DNA from: Hirsutella rhossiliensis
Taxonomy: Eukaryota > Ascomycota > Sordariomycetes > Hypocreales > Ophiocordycipitaceae
Assembly: GCF_020360975.1 (NCBI RefSeq)
Contig: NW_025408669.1
Coordinates: 3,100,001 to 3,164,000, forward strand
Reading direction: 5' to 3'
DNA length: 64,000 nt
Positions 21,101 through 30,600 of this stretch are shown in pieces. Below the pieces are notes generated by a model, which saw only the letters and a program-made list of their open reading frames with translations, did no database searches and had not been told where the DNA came from. Position 1 is the first letter of the stretch; each line of letters starts with the position of its first letter. Both the position numbers and the translations under genes were made by a program.

Positions 21101-23500
21101 ATGCAGGAAACAAACAAAATCGAGGAGCTAGAGAGGCGACTTCGTGAGGCGGAAGAACGCATTGCAAGCGAAAAGCAACGCGCCGAAGAAGCAGAACGAG
21201 AGCGTCAACAAGAGCGAGATCGTGCCGAGAAGGAGCAGCAACGCGCCGAGAAGGAGCAGCAACGCGCCGAAGAAGCAGAGGAACAGACGCGACCGACCAC
21301 ATTCGACGAGTACATCGCTGCTTGTCATCACCACGTCTTTTCCCAGTTCACGGTGGAAAGAGACCGCAGGCTTACGTCAAGGGGTTCCATCACCAACCCT
21401 CGAAACAAGCTGTGCCCTACTAGTCTTGAGCCTTGGCCACGGTTCCTGGAACAGCAGGGGAGCGTTTTCGATACTCTCTACGAATGTCTGCCCGTCGGCA
21501 TTCGTGTCTTCGAGAGCAAAAACTTCCTAGCCGGTCTAGGAAGGAGAGTGGCGCAACGATCGATAGCAGATGAGAAGACGCTGGAATACTTCATGCATAA
21601 TAGTGTCGAAGATCCTGTCAGAGTCATCATGGAGCAACTCAGGCAGATTGACGAGGTGTGCGACGCATTCGACATGGGAAACGGGATCGTCTTCGAGAAC
21701 CATCCTCACGCCATCAGCGACGTCGCAGAGGAAGTAGTCGCCCGGGAGAACCCGTCAACACCGCCGCAAACACCGGACCACCGACGAGATCTTCATCAGC
21801 TGCGGCCCGACCAAATCTGCATTTATCGGTCTGGTGATGACCCATCCCCGGAGAAGCGGACGATGATCTATGTGTCCGAGTATAAGGCACCCCATAAGCT
21901 CACAGCTCCGCATCTCCGCGCCGGATTACGGCCGATGAATATCTACAAGGAAGTCGTCAATCGGAAGACGATCCCGCCATCTGTGGACCCGGACGGCCGT
22001 TTTGAATATCACGCCGAGAGACTGACGGCGTCTGCCCTCACACAAACGTATCACTACATGATCGAGGGCGGTCTCGAGTACGGGTTGCTGACAACTGGCG
22101 AGGCGACCGTCTTCCTCAAGGTGGACTGGGCCGAGCCTGAAACGTTGTATTATCACCTGGCAGAGCCCTGGCCGGAGGTGTTGGCTCATCCAGAGCATAT
22201 GCAGTCTAGCTCCGCGGTGGGGCAGTATCTCGCGTTCAGCCTGATGGCGCTAGGTAGGCCGGGCGGACGGGTGGAACACGGGCAGGATGAGCGTGATCGG
22301 GCGACGGCGAATCTCAACAGGTGGGCGGAGGATTTCGAAACGACACTGCGATCGATTCCAGAGAGCGACCGAATGGCATCGAACAGCGCATCCAGCTGGG
22401 CACCTACGACATATGAGGACTTTGACCGGTCGCCGATTACGCGGCAGGGGAGGAGACACCGTCGAGGTAGAATAGGCGACGAGCGCAACACAATTGCGAC
22501 TAGACGAGATCAGTCGGAATCATCGGACGAGTCGGGATATCGACCTCCGGATACGCCGAGCCCCTCTGAGCGGCAAGGACGACGTGGACAACGCGGACAA
22601 CGTGGACGAGGCGATGCAAATGTACCTCGAAGAAGTCAACGAATCCTGGCACGCCGACCCCGCCAAGGGACTGATGAGGAAGTGGAACGGCGGTACTGCA
22701 CCCAAGCATGCCTCCTTGGACTGGTTCGGGGAGGCACCCTCGATCCTTGTTGTCCCAACGCGGGGTGTCATGGCAGACCTCGAGGCGCGCTACATCCGAT
22801 CAGTCATTCTACATGGCTGCAACTTCTGAGTGAGCAGCTGCGACAGACACTGGATGCCGGGATCACGAAGCTAGGAAAGCACGGTGCTCGAGGAGTGCTT
22901 TTCAAGGTGACCCTTCTGTCGTATGGCTACACGTTTGTGTGCAAGGGCACAGTGAAGGCCTTCATCCGAGACCTTGAGCATGAAGCAACCGTCTACAAGC
23001 GCCTAGAGCGGGTTCAGGGCGTTAACGTACCCGTCTTTCTCGGAGCCGTAGACCTTCGGCCGCTGAAGAGGACCTATTACTACGACCATCGGGTTTACGT
23101 CGTGCACATGACGTTTCTTTCATGGGGAGGAGACATAATTGACGAGGCCAAGGTCGCAGCCAGCACGGGAAGAATCCTTGAGGCCAAGGCGCTTGCATCC
23201 CTGCGGGCGATACATGAGGAAGGTGTGGTGCACAAAGACGTGCGAAGCGCCAACATGCTGGTCAACAAAGAGACGGACGGTGTGATGATGATCGACTTTG
23301 AGCGTGCTATGTTGCTTGAACTAGTGCGACGGCCACTTGCGCAGCTGGTGCCCAACAAGAGAAGATTGGACTCGGGCAGTACGACAGGTCCAGGGAAGGG
23401 CAGAGTATGCAAGCGGCGAGGTGCGGGAAGTTTTGGATTCGCAGAGGATACTCTGATGGTGAGGACAGCATTCCTGGGGATGGAGGACGGCCATAAATGA
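21101..23500 (+). CDS. coiled-coil, PD-(D/E)XK-like and kinase-like fusion protein (fungal expanded family)
   Basis: 799 residues in one exon. ATG 21101 is the first in frame (the frame opens upstream only with TTG). Residues ~4-65 are an E/R/A/Q coiled coil (EELERRLREAEER). Residues ~70-420 include RPDQICIY with D237 and VSEYKAPHKL with E260 and K262, a plausible D...ExK nuclease active site. Residues ~450-560 are low-complexity and basic (RGQRGQRGRG). A Cys-rich segment YCTQACLLGLVRGG precedes a kinase-like domain: HEATVYKRLE (helix C Glu), VVHKDVRSANML (catalytic D713, N718), MIDFERAM (D732). Known from memory: this architecture is a large unnamed family in Hypocreales-type genomes, often mis-annotated as a metalloprotease; nuclease-kinase pairs also occur in Crinkler-type effectors and transposon-borne proteins. 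Function unproven. It lies next to the right inverted repeat. Confidence 0.85.
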   Translation: MQETNKIEELERRLREAEERIASEKQRAEEAERERQQERDRAEKEQQRAEKEQQRAEEAEEQTRPTTFDEYIAACHHHVFSQFTVERDRRLTSRGSITNPRNKLCPTSLEPWPRFLEQQGSVFDTLYECLPVGIRVFESKNFLAGLGRRVAQRSIADEKTLEYFMHNSVEDPVRVIMEQLRQIDEVCDAFDMGNGIVFENHPHAISDVAEEVVARENPSTPPQTPDHRRDLHQLRPDQICIYRSGDDPSPEKRTMIYVSEYKAPHKLTAPHLRAGLRPMNIYKEVVNRKTIPPSVDPDGRFEYHAERLTASALTQTYHYMIEGGLEYGLLTTGEATVFLKVDWAEPETLYYHLAEPWPEVLAHPEHMQSSSAVGQYLAFSLMALGRPGGRVEHGQDERDRATANLNRWAEDFETTLRSIPESDRMASNSASSWAPTTYEDFDRSPITRQGRRHRRGRIGDERNTIATRRDQSESSDESGYRPPDTPSPSERQGRRGQRGQRGRGDANVPRRSQRILARRPRQGTDEEVERRYCTQACLLGLVRGGTLDPCCPNAGCHGRPRGALHPISHSTWLQLLSEQLRQTLDAGITKLGKHGARGVLFKVTLLSYGYTFVCKGTVKAFIRDLEHEATVYKRLERVQGVNVPVFLGAVDLRPLKRTYYYDHRVYVVHMTFLSWGGDIIDEAKVAASTGRILEAKALASLRAIHEEGVVHKDVRSANMLVNKETDGVMMIDFERAMLLELVRRPLAQLVPNKRRLDSGSTTGPGKGRVCKRRGAGSFGFAEDTLMVRTAFLGMEDGHK

Positions 23501-23684
23501 GAAAGTGACGTTTATGATCGAACGTGATGACGATGGGCGACGAATGCGTCTACTACTACTGGATAAAGGGTACGCTGTAATAGTATATTAATATGCGGAG
23601 AGGCTGTGTGGTATTGATAGCTGGGTGATTACCGGAATAGTGGTGTACGATGCAAAGAGGCAACAAACCCCAGGGCTGCCGTCA

Positions 23685-23877
23685 GATCAGGCAATTGATG
23701 AGAATTATCTGAAGAACAGGAGCTAAATGAACGAACGCACGAAAATGTGCAGCTCTTTATACACAAATGAAAAGTCGCGTGATTACGCAGTAGCGGTTGC
23801 CTAGCAGGCAACAGCGGCGTTGCGAGTAAAATCGCCACCTTATGAATAATCGTCCTGGACAGGCTTGATATGCGACA
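23685..23877 (-). repeat. right 193-bp inverted repeat (uninterrupted copy)
   Basis: Inverted copy of 17453-17976 lacking the MITE. It reads GGCAACCGC-TA-CTGCG across the insertion point. It begins 184 bp after the nuclease-kinase stop; its TATA-like box faces into the segment, antisense to that gene. Confidence 0.8.
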
Positions 23878-23936
23878 TTCACCCGGCTTCAATTGTAACA
23901 AGTCTCTGCTGCGCCAAAATAAAATAATAAGAAAAT

Positions 23937-24691
23937 TCACGCCTCCCCTCCCCTCGCCATCACCAGTTCATCTAACTTCGCAATGCACCTCGGCAAGTAC
24001 TCCTTCACGCCATAGGCGTTAAGATAGTCCCGCTCCTCAACCAAATCATTCAATGCCACCTTGACCCAGTCGACCGTCTTCTCTCTCCGCTCCCTTCTGG
24101 CCTGCCGCCTATTTTTCTCCCACATCAGCTTCTGGCGGTACATCTGGCCGCGTTGCTGCTTGTTCGGCCTCCCAGTTTTGAACACGCCGACATCCGCATC
24201 CATCACGGTCCACCGCTTTGGGGCCTCGGGCAACTTAGCTGCCAGACTGACGGGCTTCTCCCTCGCCTTGATCAGCGACAAAAGTGCCTCGTCCAGCAGC
24301 TTGAAAGTCGGAATGCTGTTGTCGCATGGGGTGCCGCACATCTTGCAGGTGGCGTCGAGGTCAGTGTGTGATGCATCAGCATGCTGAGCAGCAGGTTGAA
24401 GGCAAGTGTGGTGTCCATGGCGACTAGCTTCTTGACGGCGCCCATGTGTTTACGGATGGAGGTAGCGTAGCTGGAGGTCGTGATCGCCGCGCTGTTACCA
24501 CTCATAATCCTAACTTTCTTGTCGAGTTCATCGACGCGTTTGTCGAGGGCCTTGAGGGTGTCGGCGTAGAGCTCCTTAGCCTCTTGGCTGGTGCCTACAG
24601 CGGCGGTCTTTTTGGGTTTGGCGGAATTGTCTGTCTTGGTCGCTTTTGTCTTGGACGCTTTTGTGGGACCATTCTGGATGCTGTGTATCAT
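23937..24691 (-). pseudogene. fungal conserved protein of unknown function, one frameshift
   Basis: ATG 24691 (MIHSIQNG). The N-terminal part is K/T/A-rich, then a heptad-like helix ELYADTLKALDKRVDELDKK. At about 24362 the frame must shift (MHHT then DLDATCKMCGTPCD) to continue into 23937-24341, which has VGVFKTGRPNKQQRGQ and a very basic helix (KNRRQARRERREKTVDW) ending in ARGGEA. CKMCGTPC may be half of a zinc site. I recognise the VFKTGRPNKQQ block as recurrent in fungal uncharacterised proteins, but no function is known to me. One indel separates it from a full gene of about 250 residues. It lies just outside the right inverted repeat, in convergent orientation to the nuclease-kinase gene. 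Confidence 0.6.
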
Positions 24692-24879
24692 GAACGAGCT
24701 CAGTACAGCCAAGAATGTAGAAGAAGTGGATTCGTTAGGCAGAGACAATGACCAGCAGAAGAAGCTCAAAAGAACTTGTTACGCGTCGAGAAACGCGTCT
24801 TGCGGAGACTATCTCGGACTCGGAGAATAAATTAACCGAGGAGCTATGGAGTTCCAATAAAGTGGGGTGTGGCACGGGT

Positions 24880-26200
24880 AGGCATTTCAGACCGCCACGG
24901 TCCCGCGGCCTGCCTCAGCGCCGCGAAAATCTCGTCGATTTCGGCGGCGCCTTCCTCGTCCATGGCCCGATCCAACGGCGGCATGACCTGCGCCGTCCGC
25001 GTCCTCTCCAGCGCCGACGGCTCGATTCGCTCCAACCGCTCGCACACCACCGCCGGCACCCCGTACGGCGGCGCCCCCCAGCTGTCCATCTCCGCCGTGT
25101 CGATCTCGACCTCGCCGTAGAGCGGGTTGTTCTCCTTAAGCCAGGCCAGCGCCCTCACGACCACTGACCGTCTCACCGATAGGAGACCCGACAGGCCGCG
25201 CGACCCTGGCCTCTCGGCGCCCAGCCATGAGACGTGGATCTCGTCTATGACCGGAGCAGCGGGTGGGGCAGCACCTTGGCGACCAGGCCCTGCACGTCGT
25301 TCGGGAACACCGTGATGTGGCCCTTGACGTGCTTGGGATATCTTAACGTCTGCTTCTGGCCGCCTGAGGCGCTGTATCTTGTGACGAACCTATAACATGA
25401 GTTCAGCGCGATCAGCTTCTCCACCGACGTTAGGCCCTTGAGCTCATCGGGGAACACGTGCTCACAACCGAGACGGCTATGGAGTTGAGCCGCCGGCGAC
25501 AACACCCCGCGCGCCAAGGGTCGAGAACACTCCTCGCAGACCGGGACGGACTCGCCCTCGGGGAAGCAACTCCGGCACGCAAACGGCGATCCGCGACCGC
25601 CCCTAATGGTGGGACTCGACATCCACTGGTCCCATGCCATCTCCCTCAGCTCTCTTGCCGTGCGCTTCCGGTGGCATAGCATGCACATCCGTATCGGCAG
25701 CTTGTCTACGTCGTGGAAGGCCCGATAGAAACCTCGCACCGTCGACACCTTCCTCTCGTGCGGTACGGGCGTGCACCGGTTTTGCATTGGACAGCCTTTC
25801 CTTTACGGCGATTCCTCTTCAAGGTAACGTAAGACGCTGGCCAAATCCTCCTCCTGCAACTCCCTTCTCCTCTGCCTCCAAAGGCCGCCTCGAGTACGTT
25901 TCGCCGGGGGCCGGTCTCGGTCGGGCTGGCCCATTATCTTTCTCTGTTCTACGGGCTGCGACGGTCTCGCTGCCGCCTTGTCTCGTCTCGGCCGATCTTG
26001 TTCCTCCGCTGCGACCTCGCATAATGGTCGCGGTGGCGAACGTCCGGAAGACTGCAGATTCGCTGTTCTGTTTTCCGTCTCTCTAGATCGGACTGGCCGA
26101 ACGAAGGGCTCCTTACCGACGTGCAACCCGCCTTCACCCGAGCGAGGCACTTGTCCGGCCACGTTCGTAGCCTCTCTGGGCTGAACGGGTTGGGGTTTTC
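24880..26200 (-). pseudogene. Helitron Rep N-terminal fragment (copy D)
   Basis: Minus strand. It has RRRELQEEDLASVLRYLEEE at about 25.83 kb, and 25245-25787 with CMLCHRKRTARELREM, FACRSCFPEGESVPVCEECSR, LGCEHVFPDELKGLT and KHVKGHITVFPNDVQGL; 24880-25176 follows with ENNPLYGEVEID. These are the N-terminal Cys-rich and GHITVFPN regions shared with Helitrons A, B and C. Rep catalytic and helicase parts are absent, so the copy is cut near 24.88 kb. The upstream GC-rich sequence to about 26.7 kb may be its N-terminal extension. Same orientation as the array further right. Confidence 0.8.
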
Positions 26201-28813
26201 TCGGTCTCCCCTCGCGCGTTTCCCCCCAGCGCCGGTTGTACGCTCGATGAGACCCTTCAGAGTTACCCGGGCGCCATCGCCGGACTGCCTAGGCCTAGCC
26301 GTCTCAAGACCACCTCTGGCCGCGGCAGACGATTCCCCTATGCCTGCGCCTTCGTTTCGCCCAACTAACACGGCCTCTGGCCCATCACGAGCGTTTATCG
26401 ATGCTGACCGTTGCGCTTGCCCTCCCTCTAAAGTAGCGCCATCGATGTACCTCGTCCGTTTTCGCTGCTAAGTACCTCGCCGTATTCCTACAGGCAACGC
26501 TCTTTTGAGTGTTTTCGCTCGTTCCCTTCGCAAGGCCGCCTCGAACGCCGGCGCCTGCTTGGCCTCGATAGGCCGGACTTGGATGCCGCGTCCGCTTGAC
26601 TTTCGTGGTGTGACACCTGCTTCGGCCCTTGTCCGCCGCGCTAACTGTCCCCTCCGCGATACTCCTTGTCGCAGCGGCGACCGCAGCCACCGTCCCCATT
26701 TGACCTTCTCCGGCCACTAACCTAACCTCGCGGCTATCCAGTCAGAACGCCTGATGAGTCCTTCGTCAAGGGTTGGCCACTTCTCTTCCTATATGTATGA
26801 CGTCAGCATTGAGGAGACGGTAATAGCACTGATGCGAGGCACATGCGTTTGCGTCTTATCCGAAGAAGACCGCTTCAGTAGACTGACCCGAGCGTTCAAG
26901 TACAACGAAACTGGCGCGAATCAAGGCAGCCCTAAAGTCAAGAGCAGCGCAAAATAGCAACAGTCGGGGGAGCCAGGAGCCGCCGGGTCACGTTAAAGCT
27001 GCGGCGTCTCCGGCACAGTTATATCATCAAAGAGCAGCAGTTTGTCCCTAATGGAGCAATCCTGCATCGCAAATTAGTGCCAAACACGGTGACTACCGTA
27101 CGTTTCAGCGCGCTTATCCATGGCCACTACTCTTATCCCTCTAGCTTATACGTCATGACCACATAACGCACGTAGGACAAACGTTTCGTGGCACTATGCC
27201 ACGTTGTTGCCCACCGGCGAGGCTGCATTACATGATGGCCTTCAATCTCCTTCCATTGTGGCCGCACTGATTCAGTCCTCATATTTCTGCTGTGAATGGT
27301 CCCGATGAGTACGTGCCTATTCCATCATCGGTTGCACCTTTGCTTTATGGCAAAGAGGCCCGGCGAGTGGAAGTGGACGACCCGTACGGTGCTCGACATG
27401 GCATGGTTCGTCAGGGTCTGATGGTACTTATTTCAACTGACGGATCTCTTCTATGAGCTTGGCAATGAGTCGTTGCAATGAAGGGTCCTTGCTGCAGAGG
27501 CAGCCTTCTTAGCTGCCCGCCCACTCCACAGCGGAGGCTGCCAAGCCAACGTACTGCAGCCCCTCAATTAGGTAATGTCGTGTGTTTCAAACCGATATAC
27601 CTAGGTTTGCCTCCGGTGAGCACACTGGATGCTGCTTGAAAGAGCAGTAGGACGAAGCAGCGGACCTTCTCGTGGTGTCCGGTGTCAGTAGCTGCGGTGC
27701 ACACTCGTTGCGTGGGCAGTGTGGCGAGGTCTGGTGGGCGTGAGCGGGCTGCGAAAAAATTTCACGGTAGGCCACAGCTCACCAGGCTGACCGCACATCG
27801 TGCCCACGGTAACGGGGTTGCGTCAAAGCGAAGCTAACAAGCTGCAAGAGGGATACTGGATATGAAAACCACCCGACTCGGGACCGTTCTGGCGACGAGA
27901 CAGGGCACCCTCGAACCAGTCTGGCTCTGAGTGGTCGGCTCGTGAGGTGGCCCAAGGGGGTTGAAGCGACGCCGATCCGAGGGCTCAGGACAAGCCTAAG
28001 TGCTCTTTTCGGGTGTAATGGAAGTTGTTAAGGCTGACGGGAGCAGGTGGTTGTCGGATCTGTTAAGGAAGCGATCACAGAAAGCCCGAACCACCCGCGT
28101 ATACGCTGGGCGAACGGCGCGAGAAGCAAAGCCCGGCGCCAGCGATACGTCCCTGATGACACAGCGCACCGCTCCCGAGTATCATAAGGCAGAACCTGGT
28201 TAGGTTAGTAGACGGAGTGCAGGTTGCCGTGCCGGTGTGGCGGTGTCTCTGCGTCTCCGGTCTGCAAGACATGGTCGGCCGCGTCTCGGAGACGATTCGC
28301 GGTAACGGGAAGCCGGTCCCGGGGTCGCGCCCGGGGAAGCCGGTGGGCCGTGGTGCCGTAGCATGACCAGAGGCAAGTCTGAGGGGCAGTCTCTACTCGC
28401 ACTAGAGCCGGCGCGGGAGACCGCGCCGTGGTGTCGCCGCTACACCGAGACGACACGAGACCGCGGAGATGCTACGGTAGCCGGAGAGGACGGATGCGCA
28501 TGTCGGTCAGCTTAGAGACGGAATATATTGCCGTTGCGGCTGGCTTAAGGTGCAAACTTAGATTACCGACCGTATGGCCCGTACCGGATACGGGGCGGCA
28601 CCGTTCGACCTTGGCAGGGTCGGGGTACTCCTGTGGGAAGGTCTCCAGAAGGAGCAAAAGACTGACGGGGTCGTTAAGGCATAGCCACGGCCGGCCGGGT
28701 GGCTTCCCGGGAAGGAGTAGGTTTTCTGAGTCGCACTGGCGCCGTGGGACGAACGAGTGCAGGCAACGTATGAGGCAGACCGAGCGGAGGTGCTGAAGTC
28801 GGATGACCCGGAG
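26201..28813. other. 2.6 kb without a recognisable gene
   Basis: 26.2-26.75 kb may be the degenerate 5' part of Helitron D. 26.8-27.8 kb shows no coding signal. 27.8-28.8 kb is GC-rich with short open frames in several phases but no domain I can name. No tRNA or rRNA seen. Confidence 0.5.
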
Positions 28814-29752
28814 GACATCACTATCGCGACGTCCAGCTCGCAAAGGAAAGGCAAGGTCGGGTTGGGAGGCGTCGTTCGGGATGCTTCCCGTGACAGCGCA
28901 GACGAGGTGCTGACCAGCTACTCCGTCACCCTTGGCTCCAGTGATGAGCAGAATGCCTACACAGCAGGACTCGAGGCAATCGCCATGGCCCTGAGGTGTG
29001 TACCTCTAGGTCTTCATGACCGACAGCTCACAGTTGTGACAAGCAACCGCTCTGTCCTGCAAGTCATCGGGCGACCGCGGCAGCAGTCTGGTCAGTGCAC
29101 GATACGGGCGATATACGGATCTTTTGAGTATCTTGCGAAAAGAGGCTGCAGAGTCAGACTTCGTTGGGTGCCTGCAAAGAATGAGGAGTTCACCCTTGGG
29201 CCACTGGCCAAAATGCAGACGAAAAGAGCGACGCGAGATGAATGCATCGCTGAACCAGCAACGTTTCAGGCAAGAGCAACGACGTTACGACTGCTGCTCA
29301 ACGAACACACTCGCGTTCGTCAGATCCCAGAAAGGGTTGGAAAGCACTCAAAGCGCATCGATAAAGCATTGCCGGGCAAGCACACCCGCAAGATGTACGA
29401 CGAGCTAACTAGAAAGGAATCTGAAGTGTTGGTACAACTTCGAACTGGCAAATCACGACTGAATGGCTACCTCTGCAAAATCGGGGCAGAGGAATCGGAT
29501 GAGTGCACCTGCGGACAGTCGGCGGAAACGGTGGAACATTTCCTCTTTCGATGCAGAAGATGGACGGTACAACGGGAAATCATGCTTCGATATGCTCGCG
29601 GAAAGATGGGAAACCTGTCTTTCTTCCTAGGAGGCAAGGCAGAGTCAGACGATGACAAGTGGCAGCCCGATATGGGGGCTGTACGGGCGACAATACAGTT
29701 CGCATTGGCAACGAAACGCTTCAGTATGGACCGACGAGGGACCATGTACTGA
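28814..29752 (+). CDS. LINE ORF2 C-terminal remnant, open: RNase H-like domain and zinc-binding tail
   Basis: About 312 codons without a stop, beginning at the first base of the unit (Asp-Ile-Thr) with no ATG of its own. Contents: KGKVGLGGVVRD, AYTAGLEAIAMAL, TSNRSVLQVIGRPRQQSGQ, WVPAKNEEFTLG, CTCGQSAETVEHFLFRC, LSFFLGGK and AVRATIQFALAT, the usual C-terminal block of fungal Tad-like reverse transcriptases. Endonuclease and polymerase are missing, so no autonomous activity is possible. Open reading across the whole unit contrasts with the frameshifted copy 1. Confidence 0.82.
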   Translation, partial: DITIATSSSQRKGKVGLGGVVRDASRDSADEVLTSYSVTLGSSDEQNAYTAGLEAIAMALRCVPLGLHDRQLTVVTSNRSVLQVIGRPRQQSGQCTIRAIYGSFEYLAKRGCRVRLRWVPAKNEEFTLGPLAKMQTKRATRDECIAEPATFQARATTLRLLLNEHTRVRQIPERVGKHSKRIDKALPGKHTRKMYDELTRKESEVLVQLRTGKSRLNGYLCKIGAEESDECTCGQSAETVEHFLFRCRRWTVQREIMLRYARGKMGNLSFFLGGKAESDDDKWQPDMGAVRATIQFALATKRFSMDRRGTMY

Positions 29753-30002
29753 TCAAGGGATGATCATACTAACACAACAGCCTTCAACTTGGCAGACCGC
29801 GCTTCAGTCGCTGAAGGTAGGACGCTGAACACTTGGAGAAACTGACCTTCAAGTAGGCCTGTCATGTCACAGCGAACGAGGCTGGAAACAGATGAAAAGA
29901 AGCGTGGGGCTTCAGGTGCGATGGAACCATGTACAGTAGGTACGTAGCTTAGCGTAGTGGCTCTATGGGGGAACCCTCCGGGCGCAATACAAAATAATTC
30001 AG
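28814..30002 (+). mobile_element. LINE copy 2: same 1.2-kb unit as copy 1, opposite orientation
   Basis: Starts GACATCACT at 28814, exactly where copy 1 starts, and runs through an open ORF2 tail, a 3' UTR ending CCCTCCGGGCGCAATAC, and a short A-rich end. A 6-bp CCGGAG at 28808-28813 and 30003-30008 may be the target duplication. It directly precedes the left end of Helitron A. Confidence 0.85.
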
Positions 30003-30600
30003 CCGGAGGCTGACTTAACATTAATCGGATAAGTGCCTTGAGGAACGTTAGTGACGAAAAGGTTCTTCTGGTTCCTCCCCGGGGAGAAAGAAAAAAAAAC
30101 GCCGCCATCAATTTCCCCCCCCCTAAATGCCGCCCTCTGATTCGTCGGCTGCCGTCCTCTAATTCGTCGGCTTGCTCTCTTCAGATTGGTTTAAAAATAC
30201 AACCTCACCGCCCTCGTCGCCGCCCCTTTTTGCCCTCTTTCCTTGAAGCCCGTCTTCTTTCCTGGCCCTTTCTTTCAAGCTCGCCCCGGAATACGCCCTT
30301 TTCCTCTTTGCCCCCCTCCTGGCCCTTGACCTGTGCTCCTTTTACGTCGGTAGCTACGGCAAGCCCGCTAGCCTAGAGCCGGCTGGCCTGTGAAGTCTAA
30401 ATCTCCGCCTTTGCGGTCCGTCTATATTAGACACGCACCCGTCGATGTCCATTAACTACCTTGAGATTGTTGCTCTTATTTCTATCTCTACGTTGCGCCT
30501 TCCCATAATTTTGCTTTCTCCGCCCCTGATTGTGTGCTAGGGTAGTCGTCCTAAGGGCAGGATCTCCTCCGCTGCGAGCGAGACGCCTACGCCGCCCGCG

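Larger units (their letters stand above)
17453..23877. mobile_element. 6.4-kb segment bounded by ~195-bp inverted repeats (candidate large TIR element)
   Basis: The left repeat 17453-17976 (196 bp without the nested MITE and its TA copy) and the right repeat 23685-23877 (193 bp) are inverted copies about 90% identical, both beginning TGTCGCATATCAAGCC at the outer edge and ending TCATCAATTGCCTGAT inside. Between them are an intact RNase H gene, a hAT remnant, a 212-bp TIR element and an intact nuclease-kinase gene. No target duplication is visible, the left flank being pogo-like sequence and the right GC-poor DNA. Many repeat differences are C/T or A/G transitions. Alternative: two independent copies of a ~195-bp repeat in opposite orientation. 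No transposase other than the broken hAT is inside. Confidence 0.55.

Noticed and set aside
26201..28813. Short GC-rich open frames as novel genes
   Set aside because: No start context, conserved motif or copy elsewhere in the window supports coding.
346..30002. Inverted LINE copies 1 and 2 as terminal repeats of a 29-kb composite element
   Set aside because: Each copy has its own A-rich tail and flanking duplication, so they are separate insertions.
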